DNA of 64,000 nucleotides from Haliclystus octoradiatus (lineage: Eukaryota > Cnidaria > Staurozoa > Stauromedusae > Haliclystidae): positions 1,984,001-2,048,000 of the forward strand of contig OU744451.1 of NCBI GenBank assembly GCA_916610825.1. The letters are read 5' to 3'. Shown here piece after piece: positions 13,491 through 52,100 of the stretch (position 1 is the stretch's first letter; each line of letters begins with the position of its first letter). A program made the position numbers and the translations under genes. The notes below the pieces were generated by a model. That model saw only the letters and a list, made by a program, of their open reading frames with translations. It did not search any database and was not told the DNA's origin.

Positions 13491-14628
13491 TAAATATTAT
13501 GATCTCCTTTTCAGGGTTTGGTACAATGTAAACGAGGATTATTTCCCATAAAAACAGCCAACATTAAGTTAGACAGATCTTTAAAGACTCGTAAGTTGTA
13601 GGTAAGTTTGTTACCCCTGTATATTGAAGATTTCATTCCATGCGTTGAAGAACTTGAACATTTGGAGAAAATATGCGTGAAAATATTACTAGTATTTATA
13701 GTTATGCTAGCTTAAATTGATGGCAAAAAGTTATTCTCGTCTCGCTCACAATAATCTCTCTCTAGCCACTCATGTTGTTTTTATCATATGAAGTAACTGT
13801 TGATCATTCCATGTGTATTTTGCCATTTTCTGAATGGCTCCACACGAGTTAAATGTTGAGTTCATTGCATTGTATTGGCCTAGACATTAGACAAGACACT
13901 GTAACATCACGATGGCGGCCTCGCTTTTATTGAAATCAAAGAGGCCAAATCCCGGGGGCCAAATGGGAAATGATAATCCGTAAATTTGTGAAAATGCATT
14001 TTAACGGCCAGTAAAACGTGATGTGGGTTACTAGTACAATGTGATTCTTGATTCATACCCTACTTCATGATCCTATAAACTCATCCTTGTTATGTGCTCT
14101 AATGAATATCCCTCATAACTCACTGTATTCTCATTACAGTCATGTCTGCTACCGTAAACATCATATATCTATAACGTCTATTGGAGTAAAAATCAGTGCA
14201 AGTCAATAGTCAGTAACTATCTTTAAAATTGTGATAAAACGTACTTTACCTCAGTTTGTAATTAACTTCAATATCATATTATACGTAATCACGTGTGGCA
14301 TTAAGCTACACGCCTTGTATGTTTGAGATCAGATTCTCGCTAGCTGTCGTATGAACAGTACCTACTATTATTGTTTTGTAATATATGACAAAATAGAATA
14401 TTCTGGGGACTGTACAAAAAAGTTTGAATTAAACAAAATTCTTAAAATGGTATACATCCGCACAAAAATTTTGGATCGATTACAGCAACTCGTTGTAAAA
14501 TAATTAAACCTTTACATACAATATTATCAAATTTATTTAATTCTAAGCAAAAGTGTTACTTTATACTACAATTTAAAATTATTTATACAAGTGTTTTATT
14601 TACAATTTTGTGAACATCATTATCTTAA

Positions 14629-14755
14629 TTAGCACCATGTTTCAGGCACAAATGATAAAACCACATCTGGTGGGAAGGTGGTAATAACAAATCTAAAACT
14701 GCTTCGGCTGACAAGAAGATAGATTTATTTGTAGATGACGTTTTGTTGACAGATT
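14629..14755 (-). pseudogene. Broken last-exon fragment at the array edge
   Basis: This matches the 3' part of exon 6 of the array gene, including the stop at 14629-14631 and the 3' flank below it. Homology stops abruptly near 14755, inside the exon, where unrelated sequence begins. One A is missing from a run that has five in the intact copies (near 14693), which shifts the frame. No other exon of this copy is present upstream. It is the truncated terminal unit of the tandem array and marks the right breakpoint. Confidence 0.75.
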
Positions 14756-15169
14756 AGTTAAAATCTACAGAAACTACAAATTTCAAATTAGATAAATGAA
14801 GGTTATGCATAATTAAATGGTATTTTGAGTGCACATAGTTCGAATGAAACACTAATTTGGATTGGAAGTTAGTTAACCAGTTAATGAACTGATTTTCACA
14901 GTGAAAGGCATTTGCATGTAATCATTATTGCTGTATTGGTTGGGTGAATCTCTGGATGAAGTCATTGAATGGTTTTCTGAAATATATATATTACATAAAG
15001 GAGAAACCCAAACTCCAATATTTTATTAACTTTAGCCAACTTCTCACAGAGAGGACACATGTCGATAGTGGTCACCATTCACATACCTCATATATTCCAT
15101 ATTGACGATTATAACGTAAACAATGTGTTGACGTTGTCAATGTATGCCTCATCAAAAATGTACTTTTCG
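14756..15169. other. Spacer right of the array
   Basis: Unrelated to the array units. AT-rich with only short open frames and no convincing gene or repeat. Confidence 0.4.
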
Positions 15170-15177
15170 ATAAAACG

Positions 15178-15481
15178 ACCCAGCTCTTCAGGGACGGAAG
15201 GGGGGGTGAGGGTGCCACTTTGGAAAAAGGTAAAGTACCCAAAAAGTTCCAAAAATTCTGTTGATGCTACCCAAAAAGTTCTAACAGGTTGATTGATATT
15301 AAGTAAATACACAAAAGTTTTGCAAAAATTTTTCAAAAATTTTTGAAAAAGTAAAAAATAAAGATACCCAAAAGCTCCAAAATTTGAAATTTCATACCCA
15401 AAAAGTATTTTCTCAGCTGGAATATGGACCCCAAAAAAGTGGCACGTCCTCGTATAGCCGTCACAGTGGAGGTACCCCCGG
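15178..15481. mobile_element. MITE-like element with 8-bp target duplication
   Basis: A 304-bp segment flanked by the direct repeat ATAAAACG (15170-15177 and 15482-15489). One side carries the family phrase CAGGGACGG followed by a G run; the other ends ...GTACCCCCGG. The interior shares long stretches, in opposite orientation, with the element at 16045-16350. The 8-bp duplication fits hAT-type insertion. No transposase frame, so it is non-autonomous. Confidence 0.7.
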
Positions 15482-15571
15482 ATAAAACGATATAGTATTA
15501 TTATTATTATTAGATATTATTCAATATAGCAGTAAAACAGTGCTCGATGTCAGTTGACAGGCTGTAAATAT

Positions 15572-15788
15572 AAATAATTAAGTCAATGACTACACATGTT
15601 GGTACTGTAACTTAAAGTTACACGCTTTATGCGATCATCAGACAGTTAAAACTATATCGATAACCTTGATAATATTGTTTATAAATATATTAAAATATGT
15701 TAATAGATGTAATAAATATTGACTTGTATTGAATAATATCAGCGTGAAACTTTAAACCAAAATGTGTAGTCTTTGACTTATTTATATA
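15572..15788. repeat. Foldback repeat (family with 'CATCAGACAG' arms)
   Basis: The left arm contains AAGTCAATGACTACACATG and a stretch like TTACACGCTTTATGCGATC. The right arm contains the complement (GTGTAGTCTTTGACTTATTT). The central part is diverged AT-rich sequence. It is related to the foldbacks at 19690-20048 and 27063-27212. Confidence 0.55.
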
Positions 15789-16044
15789 ATATTATTATTA
15801 TTAAGAAGTAATTCATTAGATTCTAATAGTATATGATGTAACTTATATTGAATTTCAATTCGAATTGAGTTTATAAAATATATATTTTTGAATGAGTCTA
15901 GACATTTATATAGAACAATAAATTAATACCCCTCAGCCAAGATTTAATTCATCCTATCATATGAATGATTCATGTAGGCAATGTTTACAGAGTCCTTTTA
16001 CCATTTACGATTACATCCATGATATATACAAGCCAAGCATGGGA

Positions 16045-16350
16045 ACCCGGGGGGTAACGCCAATGTGACGGCTATATACGGGGACATGCCACTTTTTTTG
16101 GGTCCATATTCCAGCTGAGAAAAAACTTTTGGATATGAGTTTTCAAATTTTGGAGCTTTTGGCTATCGTATTTTTGACTTTTTCAAGAATTTTTGAAAAA
16201 ATTTTGATCATTTTTGTGTATTTAATTAATATCAATAATCCTGCTAGAACTTTTTGGGTAGCATCAACAGAATTTTTGGAATTTGTTTTGCTACTTTACC
16301 TTTTTCAAAGTGGCACCCCCCCGTCCCTAAATAGTTGGAGTTACTCCCGG
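16045..16350. mobile_element. MITE-like element with 8-bp target duplication
   Basis: Flanked by GCATGGGA at 16037-16044 and 16351-16358. The ends are inverted repeats of the form CCCGGGGGGTAAC / GTTACTCCCGG. It is the inverted counterpart of the element at 15178-15481 and lies about 560 bp from it, so the pair could fold together. It has no coding capacity; the open frame through it is incidental. Confidence 0.72.
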
Positions 16351-16644
16351 GCATGGGAATTATCAATCGACAATGTTTATAGCCGATTACTTTCGATATT
16401 ATACCTGTCAGATTTTCAATCTAATAACATCTAAAACTAAATGCTTATATAATACTATTGAGTATTGAATCGTGTCTGACGTAACGCGTTTATATGATGA
16501 CAAATCTTCTCGAGCGAAGGGGCATCTGTGGGCGTTATCATTGATAAAATGTCCAGTTTTTAACATGTAAGATTTTTAAGTATTATATATTATTAATTTT
16601 TTAAGATAGAAATATCTATAAAATCGAAGATTAGCCGTTGTCTC

Positions 16645-16765
16645 CGTCACTCAGAGTTTAACGCGATAGGTCCGTTGCACTCATCAGACGGTTTTCAGCT
16701 TTCAGGTTTTCTCATCAGACATCAAAAACCGTCTGATGAGCGCTATCACGCGGAACTCTGAGCAA
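16645..16765. repeat. Short foldback repeat
   Basis: Inverted arms share CATCAGACGGTTTT / AAAACCGTCTGATGAG, with flanking TCAGAGTTTAACGCG / CGCGGAACTCTGAG. Same family theme as the other foldbacks but with shorter arms. Confidence 0.55.
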
Positions 16766-17500
16766 CATAGACAACATCTAGTCTTTGACCTTATTCCTAT
16801 ACTGCATATCCGCATTTATGATCTTCTTATTTTAAATGAGTCTATTCCATTTTGTACTTCGGTTTCACAAGCGTATTTGTTAATTCTTGTTTCAATTATT
16901 GGGTGCTTATCTTATTGCGTAGGGTTTACTGCAAGAAAGAATTTCTTGTTTCAAGCAGAGCTTCTATTGATTATTGTGTAGATTTGTACTGCCTAAATTT
17001 ATATGCTCTATGAAACATCCTTCTTGAAACAAGAAAATATATTTTTGGGATTAGCACAATTTGTTTTGTAACAGGAAGTAACAAAGTTGTCCACTTTAGA
17101 GCTAAAATTTCAACAATATTTTTACACTACATATTCTTGTATGCATGATTAATTTGTGCCATATTTTTGTATATAGCTTTAAGTTTTAAATCGATATAGA
17201 CTATATATTTACATAGACTATTGGACAGTATTTTTCTGTGTGTAATTCTAGTAGAAAATCCCTCCAATTTCCTAACACATATATATTGCAGATTATTTTC
17301 CTAATCAACTTCAATTGACTAGTTATTACATCTCTTACAGAAATCTATTATAAACGGTAATGAAATTGCCACTCCTTTTTCAAGATTGCGTGCAATGTTA
17401 ATATTTAAATTAAGAGAATGGAAAACTCCTTTGAAAACAAACAATTCGTAGTACCGTACACATGTTTGTAAACATCTTTTGCTGGCTTTCTTCAAATCCT
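16766..17500. other. AT-rich spacer, no gene seen
   Basis: Contains an open frame at 16736-16981 without exon-like context and diverged copies of a CTTGTTTCAAG-type repeat. Nothing here is a supported gene. Confidence 0.35.
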
Positions 17501-17872
17501 TCTATATCTACTATATAAATGTATGTCTGTTTGTATCTATTGTATTCGAGATTCACGCTTCTCATGGTAAACTTATCAATTCCATAATTTCCGTGGGGTA
17601 TCCTATATTTTTTTGCGGCAACACAGGTCATGTTTATTGTCATATCTTAATATTCATTCAATTGACGACCCGAAGCGTATTTTTTCGTAGGATTTCTCTT
17701 GCGGCTCCATAGAAAAAATGAATTACATGCTCATGTTCGTCACGCAATATCTTTCACATTCGACTGACCTTCAGTTCTATTGTTCATTTATCATTTGGGC
17801 TAACTTCTAGCAATTAGATTTTCTATTTTTTATTTTCAAATTTCACCCAGCGGAGCGGGTTCGCTTCACTAG
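17501..17872 (+). mobile_element. Helitron-like non-autonomous element
   Basis: Starts with TC in TCTATATCTACTATATAAAT followed by TGTATGTCTG. Ends with a GC-rich short hairpin (ACCCAGCGGAGCGGGT, 17845-17860) about 8 bp before a terminal CTAG, with T following. Known Helitrons begin with TC, have a 3' hairpin and end in CTRR, inserting between A and T. No helicase gene is present, so this would be a small non-autonomous copy. A second candidate is at about 35132-35514. Confidence 0.42.
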
Positions 17873-18645
17873 TAGGCTTACATACAACGTAGAAGAATCA
17901 GTTGCATTCAGGGGGTCTAACTCTTCACAGCCTGACTAAAAGAATCAGTCATACGATATTAATATATGCACATATAGCTTATCAATCATATCATTCTATA
18001 TGATCTATAAAATGTCTCTAAATTCTTTTCCACGGATACGAAATGAATTGAGCTCTTTCTACTAACTATTTATAATCTAGAAGTAAAAATTATTTGTATA
18101 TTAGTTGTGTATGTATTGTCAGGCTTCCTCTAACATTATTTTTTCTTCACCCAATTTCTTAAAACAATTTTTCTACACATCATTTTACTTTGAAATTCCA
18201 TAGATTTTACATCTAATTTCACGATGCCTGCCAACGATAATAAATTTGTAAAAAATTTACAGCATAGCAGCTTCAAAACATCTGTTTAAAAAAAACATGA
18301 TTTTACTACATGATTTTCTTAATTTCCTGTAATAAACGATAAGCAGTAATCCAGCCCATTTTCAGCATTGTTGTTTGTTGCTTAGTAACCTACTAATTGT
18401 CATCGCGTTTGTTCATCTGATGTAATTACTTTCGCATAGTTGTCAGGCAGCATTGTAAATTTATTATTAAAGGCAAACAGATAACTCTTAGCATTCAGAA
18501 AGCAGTTGAAAACTATACTTTACTTCACTCTTATTTTACCGGTCTTACAATTAAATATATATATATATATATGTACATGACAATTATAGTAAGATTTGAA
18601 CAGTTTTTGGAACTTATTAGAAGAATTTTGCTATTGAAGTAAGAA
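17873..18645. other. Spacer / putative promoter region of the three-domain gene
   Basis: AT-rich, with a (TA)n run at about 18553-18571 roughly 75-95 bp upstream of the candidate first coding exon at 18646. No other gene is seen. Confidence 0.3.
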
Positions 18646-44263
<25,618 letters not shown>

Positions 44264-45104
44264 ATATCAATGTATATATGCATATTCTAAGGATGAAAAA
44301 AGGATTTATATTTGATATATATAATTATAGCAGGAGAAGCTGGACTTCTTTAAATTTCATATATTCATATTTATACTGATCAAAAGTTATAATTAAAAAA
44401 TAAAGCTAAAGTTAGATTCATTACAATACAATCATTTTAATTAAAATGTATTCAAAATTATTTATTAAAATTTGTCAAAAAATAACTCAATTTAATAATT
44501 TGTTTTTATTACCGTAGACATTTTATATATATTATTTTAATTTCTTCAATTATCAAATTATTATATTAGGAAAATTTATAGAATTTATATAGAGAACATA
44601 TAAAATTTATATAAAGATATGTAGAGAGGTCATTTGATTAATAAACTATGGCTAGAATAATGAATAACGAGTGGAGAATAAACCTTGCAGTATTGTTTTC
44701 GTTTGAAATTCGTTAACTCTGACAGAAACATTCATACACGTCCTTGTTTATATAAACTAAGCAAAGGCTGCAGTATAAGAAAAGTTTCTTAATTATTTAG
44801 AGCTGTAAAAATTAAGGCAAACTTCAAAATATGAACATTTTACTGAATTACGCAATAAAGTACAGATAACATTCTCTGATGAAGTCTGTTCATAGCCCAT
44901 CCTATGGGTGTAGCCATGGTGACGTGGCATACTATAAATGAAAATTTTAGCTTGCAAAGGCTTTGCTTAGAAATGAGAACAATATTCTTGATATTTACTT
45001 AATTCAAGTAGCCGAAATCCCACCCACAATAAGAAAAGTTCACTGTTTTAAAGTACATAAATGCTCAAAATAAGACTGTTGATGCTAATTTCATAAGTAA
45101 AAAT
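44264..45104. other. 3' flank of three-domain gene and spacer
   Basis: AATAAA near 44398 is a plausible cleavage signal. The remainder is AT-rich with no gene seen. Confidence 0.4.
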
Positions 45105-45447
45105 CACGGGGGGAGGTAACTTAAGAATTTTCAGGGACGGAGGAGGGGGGGGGTGCTAGTTTGAATTCAGAATTTTGCCCTCCAAAATTTTGTTCTTCCA
45201 AAATTGATACCTCAAATATTTTATTCAGGCCAAAATGTATGCCCCAAATATAATTTTAACGAAACATATTGAAAATTGATTACAATTTCATGGGTTTACA
45301 TCCATATTTTTTGCCCATTGAAAAACAATACCTCAAATATTTTGAAAATTTTGAAATAGATACCTCAAAAATGTTCGAAGACCGTCAAAAGGTACCCTTA
45401 ATAATTGCCACGTCCCCGTACAAACCGTTTAAAGTTACCCCCTCGGG
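45105..45447. mobile_element. MITE-like element with 8-bp target duplication
   Basis: Flanked by GTAAAAAT (45097-45104 and 45448-45455). Ends CGGGGGGAGGTAACTTAA and TTTAAAGTTACCCCCTCGGG are inverted repeats. Mostly the reverse complement of 35811-36144. No transposase. Confidence 0.77.
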
Positions 45448-46005
45448 GTAAAAATATGTGATTATTGCTAATTTCATGTAATCAAAAGGCCTGATCCTAA
45501 CTGAGCATATAAGTTGACATATTTTCATGACAGAAGTGCTTAAAACAAAAAATTATGCTTATTGTATAAAGCAACAACAAGTTATGATGGTGCTTATTTC
45601 AAGAAAAATTTGCTTACTGAAAGGTCACATCAATTATAGATATTGATCCGTTTCCTGCACAGGATTTTTCATATTTCTAGCAAAAATGTACTTGAAATTA
45701 GAATATTTTAAGGAATATTTAATTAGAATCAGAATATTTTAACTTAAAATTAGGATATTTTTAAGAATATTTACCATTTGAAAATAATTTATTGTTTTGT
45801 TTATACTTTTTTCGTCAATTTACTTTACTAAATTATTTATTGAACAAACTTATTTTTGTCAAAATTCAAAACACTGGCTTACGAATAAATGAGATTTTGA
45901 GTTTATTAATAAAAATTATTCGAATTAAACGAACTATTATTTTCTTTTATCTATTTCCATGACAACAAACAAGCAATCTGACTTTTCCATAATTCATAAT
46001 TGCGG

Positions 46006-46054
46006 CACGTGCGGTTTGGAATTTGAAATGACGGGAAGTGGAAAGGTATTTAAA
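46006..46054 (+). promoter_or_regulatory. Putative promoter of the GTPase gene
   Basis: E-box CACGTG at 46006-46011, ETS-like CGGGAAGT at 46032-46039 and TATTTAAA at 46047-46054, all within 130 bp of the start codon at 46137. Motif-based only. Confidence 0.35.
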
Positions 46055-46136
46055 GTAGTCGCTGTTTTTGGCTAGCTATCAGTAATGTTTGGACATCTTG
46101 GTATACTTTTCCAAACTTGATTGTTTTTAATTTGAA

Positions 46137-49100
46137 ATGGGAATCTCATCAAGCTCGAATTTAGCTTGCGGCTCAGGTAAATATTTCTTTAATTGTCTGT
46201 TTACAAAGAAACATCTAATCTCGCTTTGTCTTGTTTCGTTGTTCAACTTATTTTAATTTGATGATATATCTGATAAATATATTGTTATTAGATTCTGACG
46301 TTATGCTCACCAAGCCACATGAAATTCCTACATTTAAATTATTAATCGTAGGTAAGTGAACCTGTATTTTTTGAAAATTAAAATGATTAAAATCATAACT
46401 TCATTTGACAAACTCATTTTACTTGTAAACTTCAAATAGCATGTTGTAGATTGACGTCTTATTATCGCTTTCTGTTGTGTATGTTGATGTCATAGCCGTC
46501 TATGATAGTTTGTATTGTTGAAATAATATAGTTCCCATTGATGATCCTAGTAGATTTACTGGATAGAATATTTTGCTTATAAGAAATGTTAAGAGAAAAC
46601 ATTGCAATATTCTGTGTGTTAGTCTTGTCATTTAAAACTGGAAATTGATAATTTGATGGATTTGAAATACTACATTATGTGATAGAGAGTCATTAACTCA
46701 GTAATGAGTTATATAATGTAATATAAAATATTAACTCAGTAATATAACGTGAAAAGGAAGGAATGTAATAATAATCTGGACTCAGCTAGGGCAGAGATAA
46801 CGCAACAGGAGACAGCAAATGCAACTGTCCCTCCAGCCTACCCTTTAGATTAAGAGGGGGGCAAGAAGTGACTCCCAACATAAAATTATGTACTGTATAT
46901 ACTGCTATAATTAATAATAATTCACCCTGGTTTCTCTTATTATGTCTAATTTAACGGTTATTATGAGCTTATGATCGATTCGATGATAAAATAATTATGA
47001 TAACAGTTTTTCGATATTAGCTGTAGAACCCTGGTAGAACCGGCATGTAATAAAGTATTTTCCTAGTGAGTTCTAGCCTTCCTCTGCAATTCTAACTTTC
47101 CTGGCCTGAGGTCTGAACCATCAATCTTCGCAATAAAGTTAATCATTTGTTTGTGCCAAGCAATCACAATTTGAAGATGGGAAATTCCTAAATTATTATC
47201 GCAAATAGCGTTTATATCGAAAATTTTAATACTAAAATTTTCACAAAGGAAGGTTTTCCAAAAAATTTTAATACCTAAAATACCTTTTCGGTATTGAACT
47301 TTTGGGTATAAACACACACAACCAATATTATATGACTTTTGTTTGCCTGTTTAGGTGATGCAGAGGTTGGTAAGACTTCAATGTTTTTACGATTTACCAG
47401 AAATCAATTTGATTACAGCTATGAACCTACCCTAGCTGTGAACATTGGAAATGTAGTAAAGAAATACAACATACCATATGACACACTTGTATCTGTTAAT
47501 GTATGGGATATACCTGGTCGCGAAGAAGTAAATTTGAGGAAAAGTTATTATAAAGGGATTGATGCAGCTATCGGTAAGAGAATCGGATGTTAAGAGTCAG
47601 ATGTTAGGCAGCGTTCTAAAGAACAGATTATTTTGATAGCAGAAAACAGGAACGCTAGACCCTATGGAGACAGCTCATGAACATTCCCCTGCAAAAACAG
47701 TTCAGGAGTTCATGAACAGTTCATGAACAGTTCATGAACAGTTCATAAACAGTTCATGAACGTTAAATGGCCCAAAATGTTCATGAACTGTTCATAAACT
47801 CCTAAACTGTTTTCGCAGGGGTTGCATCACCCAGTTTTCATGAACTGTCCATGAAGCGTTCATGAATTCACCAATCTTTTTTAACAGCAGAGATTAATGA
47901 AAAAGGAATGTGTGCAACAAGGGAGATTTATGAAACAGAAATTTAAATATCATTTTTTGCTTCATGATTTTGTTCAAAATTGAGTTTTTAATGCAAGATT
48001 GAGTTTGCCCCTGCGAAAACAATCCAGGAGTTCACAAACAGTTCATGAATGTTAAATGTCCCCAATTTTCATAAAATGTTCATGAACACCTTATAGTTAT
48101 AAACAGTTCATGAACCACAAAACATGATTGTTAAATGGCCTGTTTGTCATGGACTTTTAAAGATTGAACTTCAAATGACCTGTCAATTTTCACATTTAAT
48201 GTGAATAAATTATGCTTTGATTGACTAATTCATCAATAACCTCAAAGTTTCTCTGAATAGGCTAATCAGTTAAACAAGGAGAGACATGAACGAGATTAAC
48301 TATAATATTCCTTACAACACAAGTTCATGAAAAGTTCATGAAAAGTTCATGAAAAGTTCATGAAAATTATTAAAAGCATGAAATCTTTAAATGGACAATT
48401 ATTTATAAAAATTCAAAACAAATAAGAGCATACAGTTAAACTTGTGTCATGTAGCTAGATACTGAACACAACAAAGGATTTTGTCCAGATATCACAGGTA
48501 TCCGGCTCTTAGAAGAGAAAATATAAATAAAGCCTTTCATGAACATTAACAGGAGTCGTTTAAGTGAGTTAGATTTGATTATTACAAACTATAGCTTATT
48601 GTGAAAACGATCACTTCCTGAACAATCAATGAAAAAAGGACATTTAGTGTTCATGAACAATTAGTTAATAGTTTGTGACTAGTTCATGAAAGCTAAATTA
48701 CCTGATTCCCTTGAATTGGGCCAGATTAAACGTTAATTAACTCCTTTACAGCAGTGGCTCAGCAAAATTCATTAGTTTTGGATTTTTGATCAATTAATTA
48801 TATTGTTGTTTTTACAGTGGTTGTTGATTTAACTGATCCCGATACAATTGAAATGGCTGGTACATGGAAATCTGATATCATCAACAATACACAACCATCG
48901 GTTGATCAACAGAATTTATCACAATCAGTATCAAGATTAAAGAAAGCGAAACCAATTCCAATACTTTTAATGGGAAATAAAATGGATAAGGTATATGCCA
49001 CAAGATTTAGATCATTGGACAAGTTAAGAAAATAGACTACAGTCAAAGCTGCTATAACGGTCACCTCTGTATAGCGGCCACCTGTCTACAGTGGTCACTC

Positions 49101-52100
49101 TTGCAATGTATAGAATAGTATTTTCTATTGAATAAACCTGTATGTAAAGGCCACCTGTCTCTAATGGTCAATTTATCTACCTCTCGTGGCTGGCTATTAT
49201 AAGGTTTCACTGTATATACAATGCAAAACGTATACAGAGCTGTAGTTCAGACGTGGAGAAGTTTTACACAATTTATATAGATATTATATCAAATTTTATT
49301 TTACCGGTATGTAGTCTTTGATCAGTTTTTCACGATTCACCATTCATGTTTATAGCTCTATAGGGGCAAGATGTTATCTCTCTCCTCAAATTGAGAATAT
49401 GTTTTTGATCCATCCCTTTGTAATTTTATATGACATTGATTGTCTCTGCAAATATCTGTAAACTCATTTTATAGTCATCTTTTTAATTAATGATATACAA
49501 ACTATTTTAATTCAGCTTGGACAAGAGGATAACGCATCTGAGACCATTAGATCATTAGAGATGTTAGAAGCTGTTGCAAAAGAGCATAACTTTGTTGGAT
49601 GGTAAGTGTTGATCGTTCAATAATAAGTTTGCCTTTGGAAACAGTTATTGAACGTTAAGTGACCCGATTTTCATAAACTTTCCTTGAGCTGTCTGTAATG
49701 TGAACTGTTCATGAATACTTTATGAGGTTCATGAATTGTTCATGATGTTTTTGAACAGTTCATGAACTAGCTTTAATATTTTGCATGGTATTCCAAACAC
49801 TCCAAGACACTCAAATATATCTCACATTAGGGCATTGCTGAAAAAAAACCATATTGAAGTATATGAAATGTCACTGATGTAGTTTGTAAAAAGTTCATGA
49901 ACTTTATTCATGAAAATTCCACCTACGAAACACATTTGATGAGTTTTTTATGAACAGCTAGCGAAAAAGTGACCATTATTCATGACAGTAAATGACGCAA
50001 TTTTCATGAAATTTTTTCATGAACAGTTCATGAACAGTTGATGAATTGTGGGGCCATTTAATGTTCATGAACTGTTCATGGACTGCTTTTACCAAGATTT
50101 CCCTTGCGAAAACAGTTCAGGAGTTCATGAGCAGTTCATGAACAGTTCATGAACTGTCTGTGAGGGCTCATAAACTGTTCGTGAACAGTTCATGAACAGT
50201 TCAGGAAAATTGGAGCCATTTAACGTTCAGGAACTGTTCATGAACTGTTCATGAACTCCTGAACTGTTTTTCGCAGGGATGGTTCATGGACTGTTTATAA
50301 GGTGTCCATGAACAGATCATAAACAATTCATGCATCAATTAAATCTTTTCCGGATTTTTATTATTCCATTTGATCTCACTACAGCGTAACAGTTTCTGCT
50401 AAAGAAAATGATGGAGGAGTACATACAGCAATGCAATCTCTTATCAGACATTTATTAGAAAAACAAAACATTCTAAAGAAGAAAGAAATATGTGCTATTG
50501 ATCTTGCAGCACTATTTACTAATAAACAATCTATTGCTTATTATATACAAACACTGACGTCTGTTGATGACCATCATCCGTTGCCATTATTAATCGTTGG
50601 AATTCAAGAGGCAAGTATTTAATAAACATACCTCCGCGAAAACAGTTCAGGCGTTCATGTACATTAAATGGCCCCAATTTTCATGTTCACCCCTGCAAAA
50701 ACAGTTCAGGAGTTCATGAACAGTTCATGAACGTTAAATGGCCCCAAATTTTCATGAACTGTTCATGAACTGTCTGTGAGGGTTCATGAACAGCTCATTA
50801 AAATTGGAGCCATTTAATGTTCATTAACTCCTGAACTGTTTTTCGCAGGGGTAAACATGAAAATTGGAGCCATTTAACGTTCATTAACTCCTGAACTGTT
50901 TTTCGCAGGGGTACTGTTTGGTTTTCATGCATATGAATGTCATATATGAACGTTTGTAAAGCTAGATTAAATCCCTTTGAAAATTGATTTACCATATTAG
51001 AACCATTAATGATGTATTGCAATAAATTGTGTCTACTTGAAATAGATTTTGTCCATATAACTTTCAAACTACGATGAAAATCTAGGTCCTTCAATAACAG
51101 TATCTACAGCCTAGAGTTTCTGAAAACCACCCCTTATCCTGCAATAAATTCACTGACTTCATAAGGTTCATGAACGTTACATGGCCTATGTTTCATGAAA
51201 TTTGGTCATTTAACATTCATGAACCTCTACAAACCCCTGTGTAAAAATTAACTGAATTCATGAATTGTTATCTGAGAACAGTTCATGAACTTTACAAATA
51301 TTCATGAGCTGTTGATGAACACATTATAAACAGTTCATGAATTTTACGAACATTCTTGAACATCTAATAAGCAGTTCATGGACTGTTCATGAACGTTGAA
51401 TGGCCTGTTATTTATGAACATTTTCTTGAACAGTTAATGAAAATTGTGCCATTTAACGTTTTCGAACTTCTTTCACAGGGAAGGCATATGTTAACATAGA
51501 GAGTACACAAGTAAAAATGTTATTGTAGATTTAACTGTAACCAAGGTATGTAATCACATTGCAGATAGATGAAATGTTTGAAACAGCCAGCGACCATGCC
51601 AAACAGATTGAACGAGATTGTATTAAACTTGTACTGGCTACAAAACGGTTGAGTAGAGTATGCTGCATCACTGGCATCACAGATCAACCAGATATGCAAA
51701 CGTCAGTTTGTATTTTGAATTTGAAAGAAGCAATAGATACAGAGGATGAAGAAGCACTTGAAGTTTGTATCATTACATTATCAAATAAGAATTTTATGAA
51801 CGAAATTAAAAAAACATTTGTATTTGGGGATCTTGGTCTAGCCCTTAGATTCATATGTTATATATTGTATGATGCATTTATCAGCGCTAGACATTGATGG
51901 GCGTTTGAATTGGATTTTTCAAAATTTTATACCTCATTTGTTACTCTTCCCGACACTTATTGCTCAATATGCCAACCTTCGATTGATATTAATTTATACA
52001 ATCCCACATTAGGGTTACCTTCCCATGTGAAAACAGCTCATGGTTAAATGGCAAGATTTTCATGATCCGCTCACTTCATGTTCTGTTTATAAATTGATGT

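Larger units (their letters stand above)
1..14755. repeat. Tandem segmental array, ~4.03-4.37 kb units
   Basis: The start codons at 610, 4640, 9008 and 13374 are spaced 4030, 4368 and 4366 bp apart, and the whole unit, including introns and the ~1.2-kb spacer, is repeated head to tail. The longer units carry an extra ~337 bp in intron 5. Spacers (for example 611-1855) contain the promoter of one copy and the 3' flank of the next, and no further gene is seen in them. The array continues off the left edge and ends near 14755. Confidence 0.93.

Noticed and set aside
16129..16434. 101-codon plus-strand frame
   Set aside because: It lies inside the MITE at 16045-16350, and the homologous element at 15178-15481 does not preserve it.
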